From Thamnaconus septentrionalis (lineage: Eukaryota > Chordata > Actinopteri > Tetraodontiformes > Monacanthidae): a DNA stretch of 64,000 bases. The first letter of the stretch is position 1. Each line of letters starts with the position of its first letter. The DNA lies in the NCBI GenBank assembly GCA_009823395.1, contig CM020509.1, positions 21,840,199 to 21,904,198 of the forward strand, read 5' to 3'. The notes under the pieces were generated by a model that searched no databases, was not told the origin of the DNA, and was given only the letters and a program-made list of their open reading frames with translations. This document shows positions 54,453 through 64,000 of this stretch, piece by piece. Both the position numbers and the translations under genes were made by a program.

Positions 54453-54586
54453 CGTGTCTCAGGAGGTCCAGGCTCATTACTGAAGTATGGAGGTTCATGT
54501 TTGGACCAGTGACTCTTCAGAGACTCACAGCTGAACCCTGGAGACGCTGCTGCTCCGTCCTCCTCTTCCTCCACTCGAACACTCAT
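54453..54586 (-). CDS. NLR-3 start exon with N-terminal repeat 1
   Basis: ATG at 54,586-54,584, six bases after a CTCCAG acceptor. Encodes MSVRVEEEEDGAAASPGFSC and ESLKSHWSKHEPPYFSNEPG, then donor ACG/GTAAGA. Parallel to the NLR-1 start exon in sequence, phase and position. Confidence 0.8.
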
Positions 54587-54733
54587 CTTGAGCTGGAGGT
54601 CAAACAGGAAGTGAGGCAGTGAGCTCAGAACACTCTGACTTCCACTTGGGAGCGAGAGAACAGGAAGAAATCAACCAGACTGAAGTCACATTGTTGACTA
54701 GCGTCACACTGAATTTGTTATTCAGTCAGTCAC

Positions 54734-54765
<32 letters not shown>

Positions 54766-54792
54766 CCTCAAAATGGAGCCTGACACAGAACA
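54734..54792 (-). other. NLR-3 5'UTR exon (predicted)
   Basis: GCTCCATTTTGAGGC followed by (CAG)n and a CAG/GTGACT donor, matching the NLR-1 counterpart. Transcription start not determined. Confidence 0.5.
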
Positions 54793-54793
54793 A

Positions 54794-54804
54794 CTTTCAC
54801 TTTC
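54794..54804 (-). promoter_or_regulatory. ISRE-like element of NLR-3
   Basis: GAAAGTGAAAG on the gene strand fits GAAANNGAAA. It lies at the same offset from the GCTCCATTTTGAGGC block as the NLR-1 motif. Confidence 0.55.
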
Positions 54805-54904
54805 AGCTTCTCTTCCTTCTTCTGCTGCTCACTGTGGCTCTTCCCATCCAGCCGCCTCAACTGCTCCCACACTTCCAGGAAGTCAAATGATGCTGTGTGT
54901 GAGT

Positions 54905-56070
54905 GAGGCCTTATCATCGAACCCACCTTAGTTCAAGGAAAACCCCGCCCCCGCTGCTCTGAGGGGCTGGTGACGCACCAAACCCCGCCCACACGGCATG
55001 CAAACCCTACCCCCGCTGCTCCGAGGGGAATGTGACGCTCCATTCTGAACGTCACCTTGATTTTTGTATTTTTATTACAAATTAATTTAAAGTTAATCTC
55101 AGGAAGCTAATATAAGCTATATTTAATGGCATTTGCCTACATATGTTTCTGCTTCAATGGACCGTTCATTGATCCGTTTTGATTTGATTGATTTGATTTA
55201 TTTATTTATTTCGAACATGAAAAGTAAAAATAAAAGGGATACATAAGGGATAAGGGTTTTACTGCAAAGAAAGGGCTTAATGATATTTCATATTCTGTAG
55301 TAAATTGATGGACTTTCTTTGTCATCTTTATTATTTATTGTCTGCAGGCTTGCATTGCATCCTCCTGCTTTTGGTTAAATTGATTATCAATAATCAATAA
55401 ACATTATGTACAAATACAACAGAATACACTAAAATCAGCACTGGCGTATTAATGAATGCATGATTGAGTTGAATTGCAAATCCTGTTTGGCCTTTGCCCA
55501 ATGAGCAACTGATTAGTGTATTCTGTGACAAAACAAAATAATAAGTACATGAAATAACGTATACAGTATTAGTCTCTTTATTCGTCTCCCATAAACAGAA
55601 TGCATTCTATTAAGTGCAAAGATTTACCATAAAGGCTAACATGAGTGCAAAACCACAGATTTCAAGTAAATTAATATTTGGCCCAACTCATTTTTTTCCA
55701 AGGTAGAGGTACAATACCTAAAGGTATTGCAATAACAAGGTCGGAACAATACCTAACAACAGTACATTTACTTAAGTTACTTTGGGTGCCTTTTGCTCTC
55801 CGCAACCGAGTGTGTCAGGTCATGGGGAGCTATTGATCAAACCCTCTTTGATGGCTGACTGTACATGTGGTCTGGTCCAGTCCTGACTTTGGCAGGGCGT
55901 CCAGCATTAAGGCGCCCCCCCACAAGCAAACCTTGCTCTTGGGGGAAAATTATTTAATTAGCATGGGCAACTTTAGCAGGGGCCAGGTTAGCATAACAGG
56001 GCGTCACGGGGGCTGCGGAGCAGCAGGGCAGGGTTTATAGCTGCAGGGGCGGGGTTTTCCTAGAACTCCG
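54905..56070. other. Spacer upstream of NLR-3
   Basis: No gene recognised. Includes a LINE-tail-like TTGATTTGATTGATTTGATT tract near 55,176-55,210 and a duplicated GC-rich CAAACCCCGCCC-type motif near 54,940-55,020 and 56,045. Confidence 0.4.
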
Positions 56071-56087
56071 GTGTGTTCCACAATAAC

Positions 56088-56298
56088 GCGGAGTGAGAGA
56101 GAGAGAGAGAGAGAGAGCGAGACAGAGAGAGAGAGAGTGCATGTGTGTGTGTGTGTGTGTGTGTGCTCTTGGTATATCAGCTATATCAGCGGCTCCTCCC
56201 ATCCAGCCGCCTCAACTGATATCACACTTTCAGGAAGTCACATGATGCTCTGTGTGTGTGTGTGTGTGTGTGTGAGAAAGAGAGAGAGAGTGCATGCA

Positions 56299-56339
<41 letters not shown>

Positions 56340-56440
56340 TCTTGGTATATCAGCTATATCAGCCGCTCCTGCCATCCAGCCGCCTCAACTGATACCAGAC
56401 TTCCAGGAAGTCACATGATGCTCTGTGTGTGTATCTGGCA
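56088..56440. repeat. Tandem promoter-like units with (GA)n and (GT)n
   Basis: Two ~180-bp units each contain GCTCTTGGTATATCAGCTAT, CATCCAGCCGCCTCAACTGA and GAAGTCACATGATGCTCTGT. The last two parts also occur beside the NLR-3 promoter (54,845-54,900), so promoter-side sequence has been duplicated here. Confidence 0.7.
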
Positions 56441-57576
56441 GTTTGCTCCCCATTCTAGGGAGCATTAGCGCCACCTACGGTCTGTAACCTTGAAGACAAT
56501 CAAAATGTGCTCCTATTAATTCTGTGTTGTGTAGAAAGTCAAAGCAATGCTTGGAGACTTCCTTCAGCTCCACTCTTCAGTAGATTTTCTCAATCAAAGG
56601 CGACGTGGAGCCTCTTCTCCTCTCCTGCCCACATCTTCCACACATTCAACTGCTCCACACTGTTCCCATCCACATGCTGAACTCCTGTCTGGAGAGTCTG
56701 AACCTCGCTGTCGTCTCAATCTTGATTTATTTATTTTTAACATTATTATTATGTTCACATAGTTTTTCTATTTGCTGGAAATGTCTTGTTGGCAGGGCAG
56801 AAAGATCAACTCTCCAGTATGATACAACTGATGGTTGCATTGTGGCTCCAAACAAAACCAAACAAGCAAAAACTGGTCAAACAGCAACCATCAGTGGCAG
56901 AACTCGGAGCTGCGAGGGCCGACGCGTCATAGGAACGTTTGAAGGTTCAAGGCCACATTTGAACACATTATGTTTCTTATTGACATATTATAGAGTGACC
57001 TGTCTGAAATATCTGGCTGTTAATCAATGTATTATTTTTTCAGCATGTGTTCTTTTCTCTGTAAAGTCTGGAGTAGAAGGTAGTTAGTTTTCAGGGCGCC
57101 CCCTGGTGGCTCTTTACAGAACTACAGTTGCCATCACTTGTTGGCAGTCCATGATGACGGTGAGAAAAATGTGATTTCCTCTTTGAAGAGCTGCACCTGT
57201 TTTCTCTCTTTTGTTTGTCCAGCGCTAAATCACAACCAAAGGCGTCTCATTGTCCAATCAGAGAAAAAAGCAACTGGGCCCCCAGAGCAGCATGGGGCGA
57301 CAGTGGGAAGAGACCTGGAGCAGATCCAGACTCCAGATGGTCAAAGGTCACACACACAAGGCATTTCAGAAATATATCAATCAATAAAATACATCAACAG
57401 TCACCAGACATCCATCATGGACAGAGCTCAGTAGTCACATGTCATGAAGAGTTATTAGGAGCAGCAGTAGTTTTAATGCTTCTCCAGACCAGCTGAGAGG
57501 CTGAAGTTAGGAACTGTGCTGGCTGTTCAGGAGTTTAAACAGAGGGGGGCAGTATGGTCACCCTGAAGGAAGCCAG
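56441..57576. other. Spacer
   Basis: Several 60-160-codon open frames without recognisable domains or splice support; nothing supported. Confidence 0.35.
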
Positions 57577-57888
57577 TCAAAGGTGCAGGCCAGGGGGGCT
57601 CAGGTCACTGGTGGTCTTCCTGGCCTTGTTTAGCATCCTCTGTCTGTAGATGCTCTCCAAGCTTGGCCAAGTGCAGCCCAACAGTTTGCTGCATAGTCTG
57701 ATGATTTGACTGACTCTCTTCATTTGAGCCTGTGTGGCGTTTCCAAACCACCAGATGGCAGCAAAGGTGACCATGCTTTCAATAAAAGAACAGCACCAAG
57801 CCACAGTTGCAACCCTGAAGACTGAAGTAGGGAGGCAATGGGAGCATTTTGACAGTCTTGGTGTGAGCCAGGCGGGGATGGAACCCAC
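57577..57888 (-). pseudogene. LINE reverse-transcriptase C-terminal fragment
   Basis: Encodes FIESMVTFAAIWWFGNATQA, VSQIIRLCSKLLG and ESIYRQRMLNKARKTTSD. This is typical of the post-RT region of fish L2/CR1-like LINEs. An isolated piece. Confidence 0.7.
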
Positions 57889-59560
57889 AACCTCCCAGTC
57901 TCAGCTGCTTAGGGACTGGACTGGAAGCTGGAAGTTGTTGTTTGCGTTCCTGGAAGAGCGTTTTTCACACAAGGCTGCTGGACTGACAGCAGGCCGGCAC
58001 ATCGTCCAGCAGCTGCTGTTTCCTGCTCAGCACTATTGCTGTTGTTGCACTTGCCAATAAAATATCTCCACTTCTGCTCAACCCACTGACGTCACGCAAA
58101 CTCTGTGCTGAAGCTCAAGATCCACATCATCCAATTGATGTTTCTGGATGCTTTCTTCACAGGAACAAACAAAGTAAAACCTGCTCCCAGTGGGAAAATG
58201 CTGAAAATTCTTTTTTGTCAGCCACAATTTTGGAGGTGTTTCACAGTCATGTGACCCAAAGGAAAGAGAAACACTGTTTGCTGTCTGCTTTCTTTGTTTT
58301 GGTGCTTGGCAGAGGCCTCCAATGAGATGAAAATACAACTACAGACAATAAAAGTGTCATTCTTCCAGGTGACAGGTGAAGCAAACTATGGTCTGTGGCC
58401 CCTTCCAGGCCATTGCAGCCACAACCAGTGCAGTTGACAACAACTCCAAGAAGGAGATCAGTGTAGTAGCACTGCAGTAGTACTGTAGTACTGCAGGTTG
58501 GTCTCCAGAACACTTGTCAAGGGTCTGGGTCTGGTCTGGGACTCTGAGGCATTTTTACTGCTTCTACACTTGGCAGCGGGGCAGCTTGACTGGTGAGAGG
58601 GGCATGATGGGAAATGACACTATTGAGCAGATCAGGACTAAAATATTGATCCGTCCAATACGTGGATTCTCAAATCAATACTCCAGTCATCTGAGGCCTT
58701 CCATTGTTTCTCTGGGGTAAAGCCAGATAGAAATGCTCCAACTCTGAATGACTGCTGCCTGCCTGCCTGCCACATCACACCAGTCTGTTGCACAAACTGT
58801 CCACTGCCTGGCCGCATCTGGAGCACAAGCTAGAAATCAGCTTTGCACTTCCTGCTGCTGCACAGTGTTCTTCTGTCTGAGCAGCCTTTCTCACCCTCAG
58901 GCTGCAGCTGTAGTGGTGACTTCAAGCTGACATCCAACATTAAAAGGAACAGAATTACAACCTGTTAACAAGGCACAATAATATTGAAGGACCCTGCTAA
59001 AATGACACAAATTGGTTATTTGACCAATTTGAAAGTTTTGCACATTTCCTTCCTGAAATCCACCTTGAAATCCGACCCCCTGTTGGGATCAGGATAATCC
59101 AGTTCTTTTTGGATCAAAGTTATCCACATCCTACTGAAATGTTTTGAACAACACAAACTGAAGGTTTGATCCAGATTAAAATTAGGATTGGATTACATCA
59201 TCTAATCTGATTTCAGAATCCTTCTTTCCCTTTTGAACCCGTTTTCAAGATTCCATCCAATCCCATAACCAAAATCCAATCAGATTACCTTTGAAGGTGT
59301 GGGTGTGGCCAAGGCTGATGGTACCGACTAATAGCAAGGTGTTGATTTTTCAACATTAGGTGTTGATTATCAAGCAGGTGTTGTAATCAACAGCTCTGCT
59401 GAGTCAGCGGTTCATCTGTATTTTCAGGACAAAGGCCACTCCTTCCAAGACTCAAAGGTCCAGATTTTAGACACAGAAGACAGATGGTTTGAGAGAGGAG
59501 TGAAAGAAGCCACCTGTGTCCACCTAGAGCGACCCTCTCTGAACAGAGGAGGACTCCTGC
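57889..59560. other. Spacer
   Basis: No gene recognised. Around 59,060-59,290 a run of GGATTA/TAATCC-like words (AGGATTGGATTACATCATCT) may be a degraded DNA transposon. Confidence 0.35.
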
Positions 59561-59574
59561 TGCACCGCTCACTC

Positions 59575-59720
59575 ACACTGCTGCTGCTGCCTCCAGCCAA
59601 CATGCAGCCTGACGGAGAAGCACTTGGACTTTGAGCTGCTCTTGTGATATTTTCTCATTCTTAGATTCTCTGATCAGTGTTTCTGCTCCCACTTCCCTGA
59701 AATCACATGACGCTGTGTTG
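59575..59720 (-). promoter_or_regulatory. Third NLR-type promoter/5'UTR segment, orphan
   Basis: Resembles the NLR-1 and NLR-3 5'UTR exons: CAG repeat, GTGAGT donor, GTCAGGCTGCAT in place of GTCAGGCTCCAT, and GAAATCACATGACGCTGTGT upstream. The ISRE position reads CTTGGACTTTGAG and no longer fits GAAANNGAAA. No NLR start exon follows within the expected distance. Confidence 0.5.
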
Positions 59721-61150
59721 AGTTGAAGTGCAGCCACGCCCCTCTCTCTCTGCCAGGGTGCATCAAGTGTGGCTGTGGCTCCCAGGAGCAGTTGGAGTGC
59801 AAAAGGTGAAGATGGTCTGGTCCTCAAGGAGCTGCTCACTCCATCAAAAGACAAGGGCAGCAAACATTGTGTCAGAAGCAGTGGCAGGAAAACAGTGGCA
59901 GAAACTGCACTAGGAGCAGAACAGACTGCAGGACAAAGCAGTGATGGACAAATGAAGCTTCTGGGAAACATCCAAGCACTGGAGCCCCTTGTTTGAAAAT
60001 GGCTGAAAATTACTCCAAGCTGCAGTAACACTGCCCTCTGCTGGCCAAACACACACACCTCAATGAGCAGCATTCAGGATGCTGCATTTATTGTAGAGAA
60101 GCTTTGATGCTGAAGTATCATTGCTTTGATCACCTTTGACTTTAAAAAGCCTTGACTTGAAATAATCTCTCTCTCTCAGGGTCAGAGGTCAGGGGTCAAG
60201 GTAGGTCTATTACTACTGTTATTCTCATTGCTTTGTAAATTAAAAAAGGTTTCAACAATAAATGTTATATACATGTGTATTTTTTGTAAACATCATTCAC
60301 ATTTGTATGTTCTTAAACATGTATAATTCAATAACATTTTCATCATCCTTTGTGTTTGATCTTAAATGTCTTTTTTTTTAAACACATTTATCATCTGCAT
60401 GCTTTACCATCTCTTTGAAACACATTCTAATAAATATCTGAGTGTTTTTCAACATATTTTTCAATCCATTGAAACCTCCTCCAGTTCTCCAGTCAACTAA
60501 TGTCTTCATTCTGAGGCTGCTGGTGCAATTCCTCCAATCAAATCATCAACACATCAACTGTAGTCAGAGACTTTCATCATCACTATGGACACTGTTGCTT
60601 TTCCCGTTGCATCATCCTTCAACATTGGCTTCACTTTCAATATGATGCCGCAGTTTTCACAGTCGCCTCCCCTGGAGTCCTCTGGCGCCCCCCAGTGGAG
60701 GCTTTGAAAAGCGCAGGGCCAGAGGGATCAGTGGCAATGTTCAAACCCAGATCCACTGACTTTACCTTCCTGTTGTTGAGCTGAAACTCCACCCACCATC
60801 CCAGGGAGCCTGATTGTTATATTTGAATCTGTGGAAACAGATTGCAAATTAATGAGGATAATAAATATTTATTGATGGCAATTTTCAATGTAAACAAGCA
60901 ATAATGTCAAACAGAAAGGGCAAGGTAGTCGTTATAATAATAATAAACACAAATGCTGTCTCTACAGAAAACAAGCAGGTATCCAGAAACTGAGGATATC
61001 TTTATCATAATAAACACAAATGTTCTCTCAAAAGCCAACAAACTACTCTAGACAAAACTTAAATGCAAGTGGCCAGGCACTCCTAGACCCTGGTGGAACT
61101 AACAAAGGAAAACTAGGTGTTGTGAAAAAAATCTGCATTTTAAATCTCAC
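59721..61150. other. Spacer
   Basis: No gene recognised. Two near-copies of ATAATAAACACAAATG (about 60,938 and 61,006) indicate a small duplication. Confidence 0.35.
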
Positions 61151-63983
61151 CTACTGAGCCCAAATCTGGACACGAGTATCAAAGACAGAGCAAACAGCGA
61201 GTGTGACCACAAAGTGGTGTTCTGAGGGTGTCTGCCATCGCTCTCAGGGAGCTCCAGCCTTTTATACGCCAGCTTGCGGCAGGTGTGCTCTGAGTGGCTG
61301 CTTGTTGTTGGCCAATCCTCTTCCCTGGACTGCGTACGTGATCCCCCAGGGCCAATCGACGGAGCCTGCAGACCCACACCAGGGAGTGCACCACAAGACA
61401 CAGCTGGGGGGGGCACTCGCAGCTCACGGCCAGGACACTGATACTTTCTTTTTTTCATATTATATTACCATTTCTGAAAATTTGCACAAACAGAATACAT
61501 TCAAAAAATGTATTATACACATATTATAATTTATGTACAGAAATGATTTGGTCATACATTTTTTGCAATTCATAGTCATTCCCAACAGACATAACAGACA
61601 CAAAAATTCAATGCGTCACACGTGGTTCAGACAGAGCTTGCCTGTGATTGTACACTTGGCCAGTAGGTGGTGTCGTGTGCACATGAAGCTTTGAGAAATG
61701 AAGCCTTTCTCCAAGCAGTTGGCCCAAGTGGTTCAATGCCTCATGAGGCTTCACCTCACCATCACTACTAGACAGTGTGGTTTCTTCATCCAGTGAAGGT
61801 TGGAGGCGCTCCACTCTGATTACTGATAATGAGAAGAAACAAGTCCTTATTTGGCAGGGAGCCAAATGATCCATCCCTTCTTCCGGTGTCACCTGTTAGA
61901 ACAATTTCCTGCAAGACAAGCCTGAGGTCACAGGTTCCTGTCCCCCGTGCCTCCGATGGATCATAAGTTCCCCACCCTGGAACTGAATGTGTTGTAGAGT
62001 TTTATGGTGGTGGCAAAGCCAGTTGCTTCTGCTGTCCATCCTCTGGTCACCAGTTCATGAGGGATGTGCTTCCTTTGTCCTTCCTTGAGCTCTTTGCATG
62101 ACTCCCGCAGCAATGCCTTTCTTTATGTGTAGGTCTTTTGATTGATTTCAACATTTCAATATCAATAATCATATTATTGTAAACAAACACCTAAACTAAT
62201 CATATTATGAAGCACAAACATCTACACTAAACATAATAACACCTTCACCCCCACTGAAAATGCTCAATCCTGCAGTCCTGTCTTTACTGTTGTATTGTAT
62301 TTGGACTGTTAATGCACAATTTCGTTGTACACGTTTACATGTTGCAATGACAATAAAGCTGCACACCATACCAAAAATAATCAATCAATCAATCAATCAA
62401 ATTTTATTTATATAGCACCTTCCAACAACCAAATGGTGCACAAGGTGCTTTCCAGAGTGAAACAAATAAACGCAATTGCAACAAAAACAGAAAGAAAAAG
62501 AATGTATGGAGTGTGAGAGTCAGTGTCTTGTCAGTAATGCCTGTAGGTGTGTGGATGGAGTGAATGGTATGAGTGCGTGTTGTCTGTGTGCAACAAAGAA
62601 AAAGCATGATGGGAAGTGAAAAACAAAGCAGCTGCTGCTGTGGAAGCCAGGTGTGAGAGAGCCAGTGCTGAGGGAGGCGGTCCTAAACAAGCTGTGCACC
62701 GGCCAGGTGCACCTGGTTAGTCATCAGCACCTGAAAGAGACACACAACCAGTACACAGCAACAACAGGGCAATAGCCAAGGCCCCCATGGCCATAACAGG
62801 GCCACACTTCACAGCACACTGAACCTACTCACATAGATTTTTCTATCTACACACACATCAATCTGCTGAAACATGCAAATGGAAGCAGGTGGAGATTTAA
62901 TTATGTTGGTAAAGAAAAAAGGTGCATTAAACATTTATTAAACAAATATATATTTATTAGTGGTTGGACTTGATTAAAAAAAAATCGAATTAATTATGGT
63001 CTTTGTAATTGGTCAAATCTCTGACCTTTGACCTCTGGTCAGTTCACTCCAGGTTATTCTGTCACAACCTTTGAATTTTTTTCAAAAACGAATCAACAAA
63101 TGTTTTGTTTCATTAATGGCCTCAAAACGTTTTGACTTCAATTGACTTCAGAAGCTGCACTATGAGCAAAGGAGTTGATTTTAGACAGGTATCTGTACTG
63201 AAGTAGGGAATGTGAATCATTTTACTACATCTGATTGTCGACTCTACTTGGTTGTATTCAGCGCTCTGACGTTCTTGTTAGCTCCGTTAGCTCGTACTAG
63301 CTGCTAGGTGTCATTCAGGTGCTACTGGAGGCTGGAATCACTGCACTGGAATGCAAACTGCTTGTGGCTCCGTTTGCACAGAGCAGCTCTCTCCTCATAC
63401 CGTGGGCCGCCCAGTAACAAGAGCTCAATTCTCTGTATATGGTCCATACACTAGCATTGACAATAAAGCTAGCGTGAAGCTTCAACCTGGAGTTGCTTGG
63501 TCAGATCAGCTGATGAGAATGAAGCCTGTGGAAAGTCCTGCTGGGGGAACAACACCATGAAAGTGACTTTGCTTCCAGTCGGGGTCAGTCTCTGATTAGT
63601 GTCCAGTCATTGGAGTGTTTGAAGGCTCCACTCCCAACAGTGATCAGATGGTGAGAGGATCTCACCCACAAAGGTTTTTCATGACTTTTAGATGGGAAGT
63701 GAGATTGTGGTGTCCAGAGAGAAGGACAGCAGTCAGTCATGGTTGACCTCCAGTGCTCACGCAGTGGTTCACTGGAAGGCCAAGAACAATCCAAGAGTCC
63801 ATATGTGGCACTGCAAGGTCCACCAGTGGCTTCTGGGACGTCTCTCCCAGTAACCACAGCAGCTTGTAGGGAGAACCAGTCCTTCAGCTACCAGGCTCCA
63901 CTGGGGTCAAAGGTCGTGACACGCCCACACATTTACAGTGTGTGCGTGCAGCTTGCTGTTTCGCTCCACTTGTTGTAGTTCAG
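61150..63983 (-). repeat. Duplicated NLR 3' flank, copy 4
   Basis: Reverse match to 17,147-20,591 without the solo LTR and to 30,710-32,627 without the hAT MITE. It extends past the point where copy 1 meets the gap (equivalent to about 61,316), so it shows what the missing neighbour of the gap should look like. It lies directly behind the stop codon of NLR-4. Confidence 0.85.
61260..61266 (-). promoter_or_regulatory. TATA box in the flank repeat
   Basis: TATAAAA within GCGTATAAAAGGCTGGAGC on the minus strand, followed by an open MADTLRTPLCGH start. It may be the promoter of an unrecognised element embedded in the flank. Confidence 0.35.
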
Positions 63984-64000
63984 TCAGCCACCACTAGATG
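63984..64000 (-). CDS. NLR-4 terminal exon, last codons
   Basis: On the minus strand ...TCT-AGT-GGT-GGC-TGA (stop at 63,986-63,984) is the same ending as the NLR terminal exons. The gene lies to the right of the window. Confidence 0.65.

Noticed and set aside
57734..58060. Plus-strand frame of 108 codons
   Set aside because: Mostly the antisense of a LINE reverse-transcriptase fragment on the minus strand.

Overview
This is eukaryotic DNA, most likely from a ray-finned (probably percomorph) fish. Genes are split by GT-AG introns and the DNA is full of teleost-type transposons and microsatellites. It also holds expanded teleost innate-immune families: NLRC3-like NLRs (FISNA-NACHT-LRR) and TRIM16/TRIM25-like (finTRIM-related) RING proteins. 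Nothing here is prokaryotic. I named the NLR genes NLR-1 to NLR-4 for convenience.

Layout. 1-4,950: degenerate L1-type LINE (minus), inserted just downstream of NLR-1. 5,411-13,706: NLR-1 (minus), with a 5'UTR exon, two N-terminal repeat exons, a linker exon, a FISNA-NACHT exon and one LRR exon; its introns are loaded with transposons. 14,549-14,615: an isolated first exon of COMMD2. 16,129-20,591: orphan 3' pieces of NLR units, a MITE and a solo LTR, ending at a 100-N assembly gap. 20,718-30,578: NLR-2 (plus), with 5' exons lost in the gap, then FISNA-NACHT, five LRR exons and a terminal exon. 30,640-32,627: its duplicated 3' flank. 32,626-34,000: Gypsy remnant. 34,000-37,000: repeat-rich spacer with two unidentified exon-like pieces. 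37,177-43,405: tandem array of 2.8-kb TRIM units (two genes, both with SPRY frameshifts, plus a truncated third unit). 43,406-45,060: THAP-containing transposon remnant and a minisatellite. 45,972-54,804: NLR-3 (minus), the only NLR complete in the window; its spliced exons total 2,928 bp, an open frame of 975 codons plus stop. 54,900-61,150: spacer with duplicated promoter-like pieces. 61,150-64,000: 3' flank and last codons of NLR-4 (minus).

How it fits together. All NLR copies share exon phases, flanking sequence and many old transposon insertions, so the cluster grew by duplication of whole NLR units. Comparing copies gives empty sites for several later insertions (solo LTR, Harbinger-like and hAT MITEs, an L2 fragment). 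The NLRs are expected to be cytosolic NTP-regulated sensors and the TRIMs cytosolic ubiquitin ligases with a B30.2 recognition domain. Two NLR promoters carry ISRE-like motifs at equivalent positions, suggesting interferon inducibility. All functional statements are inferred from family resemblance; no searches were run.
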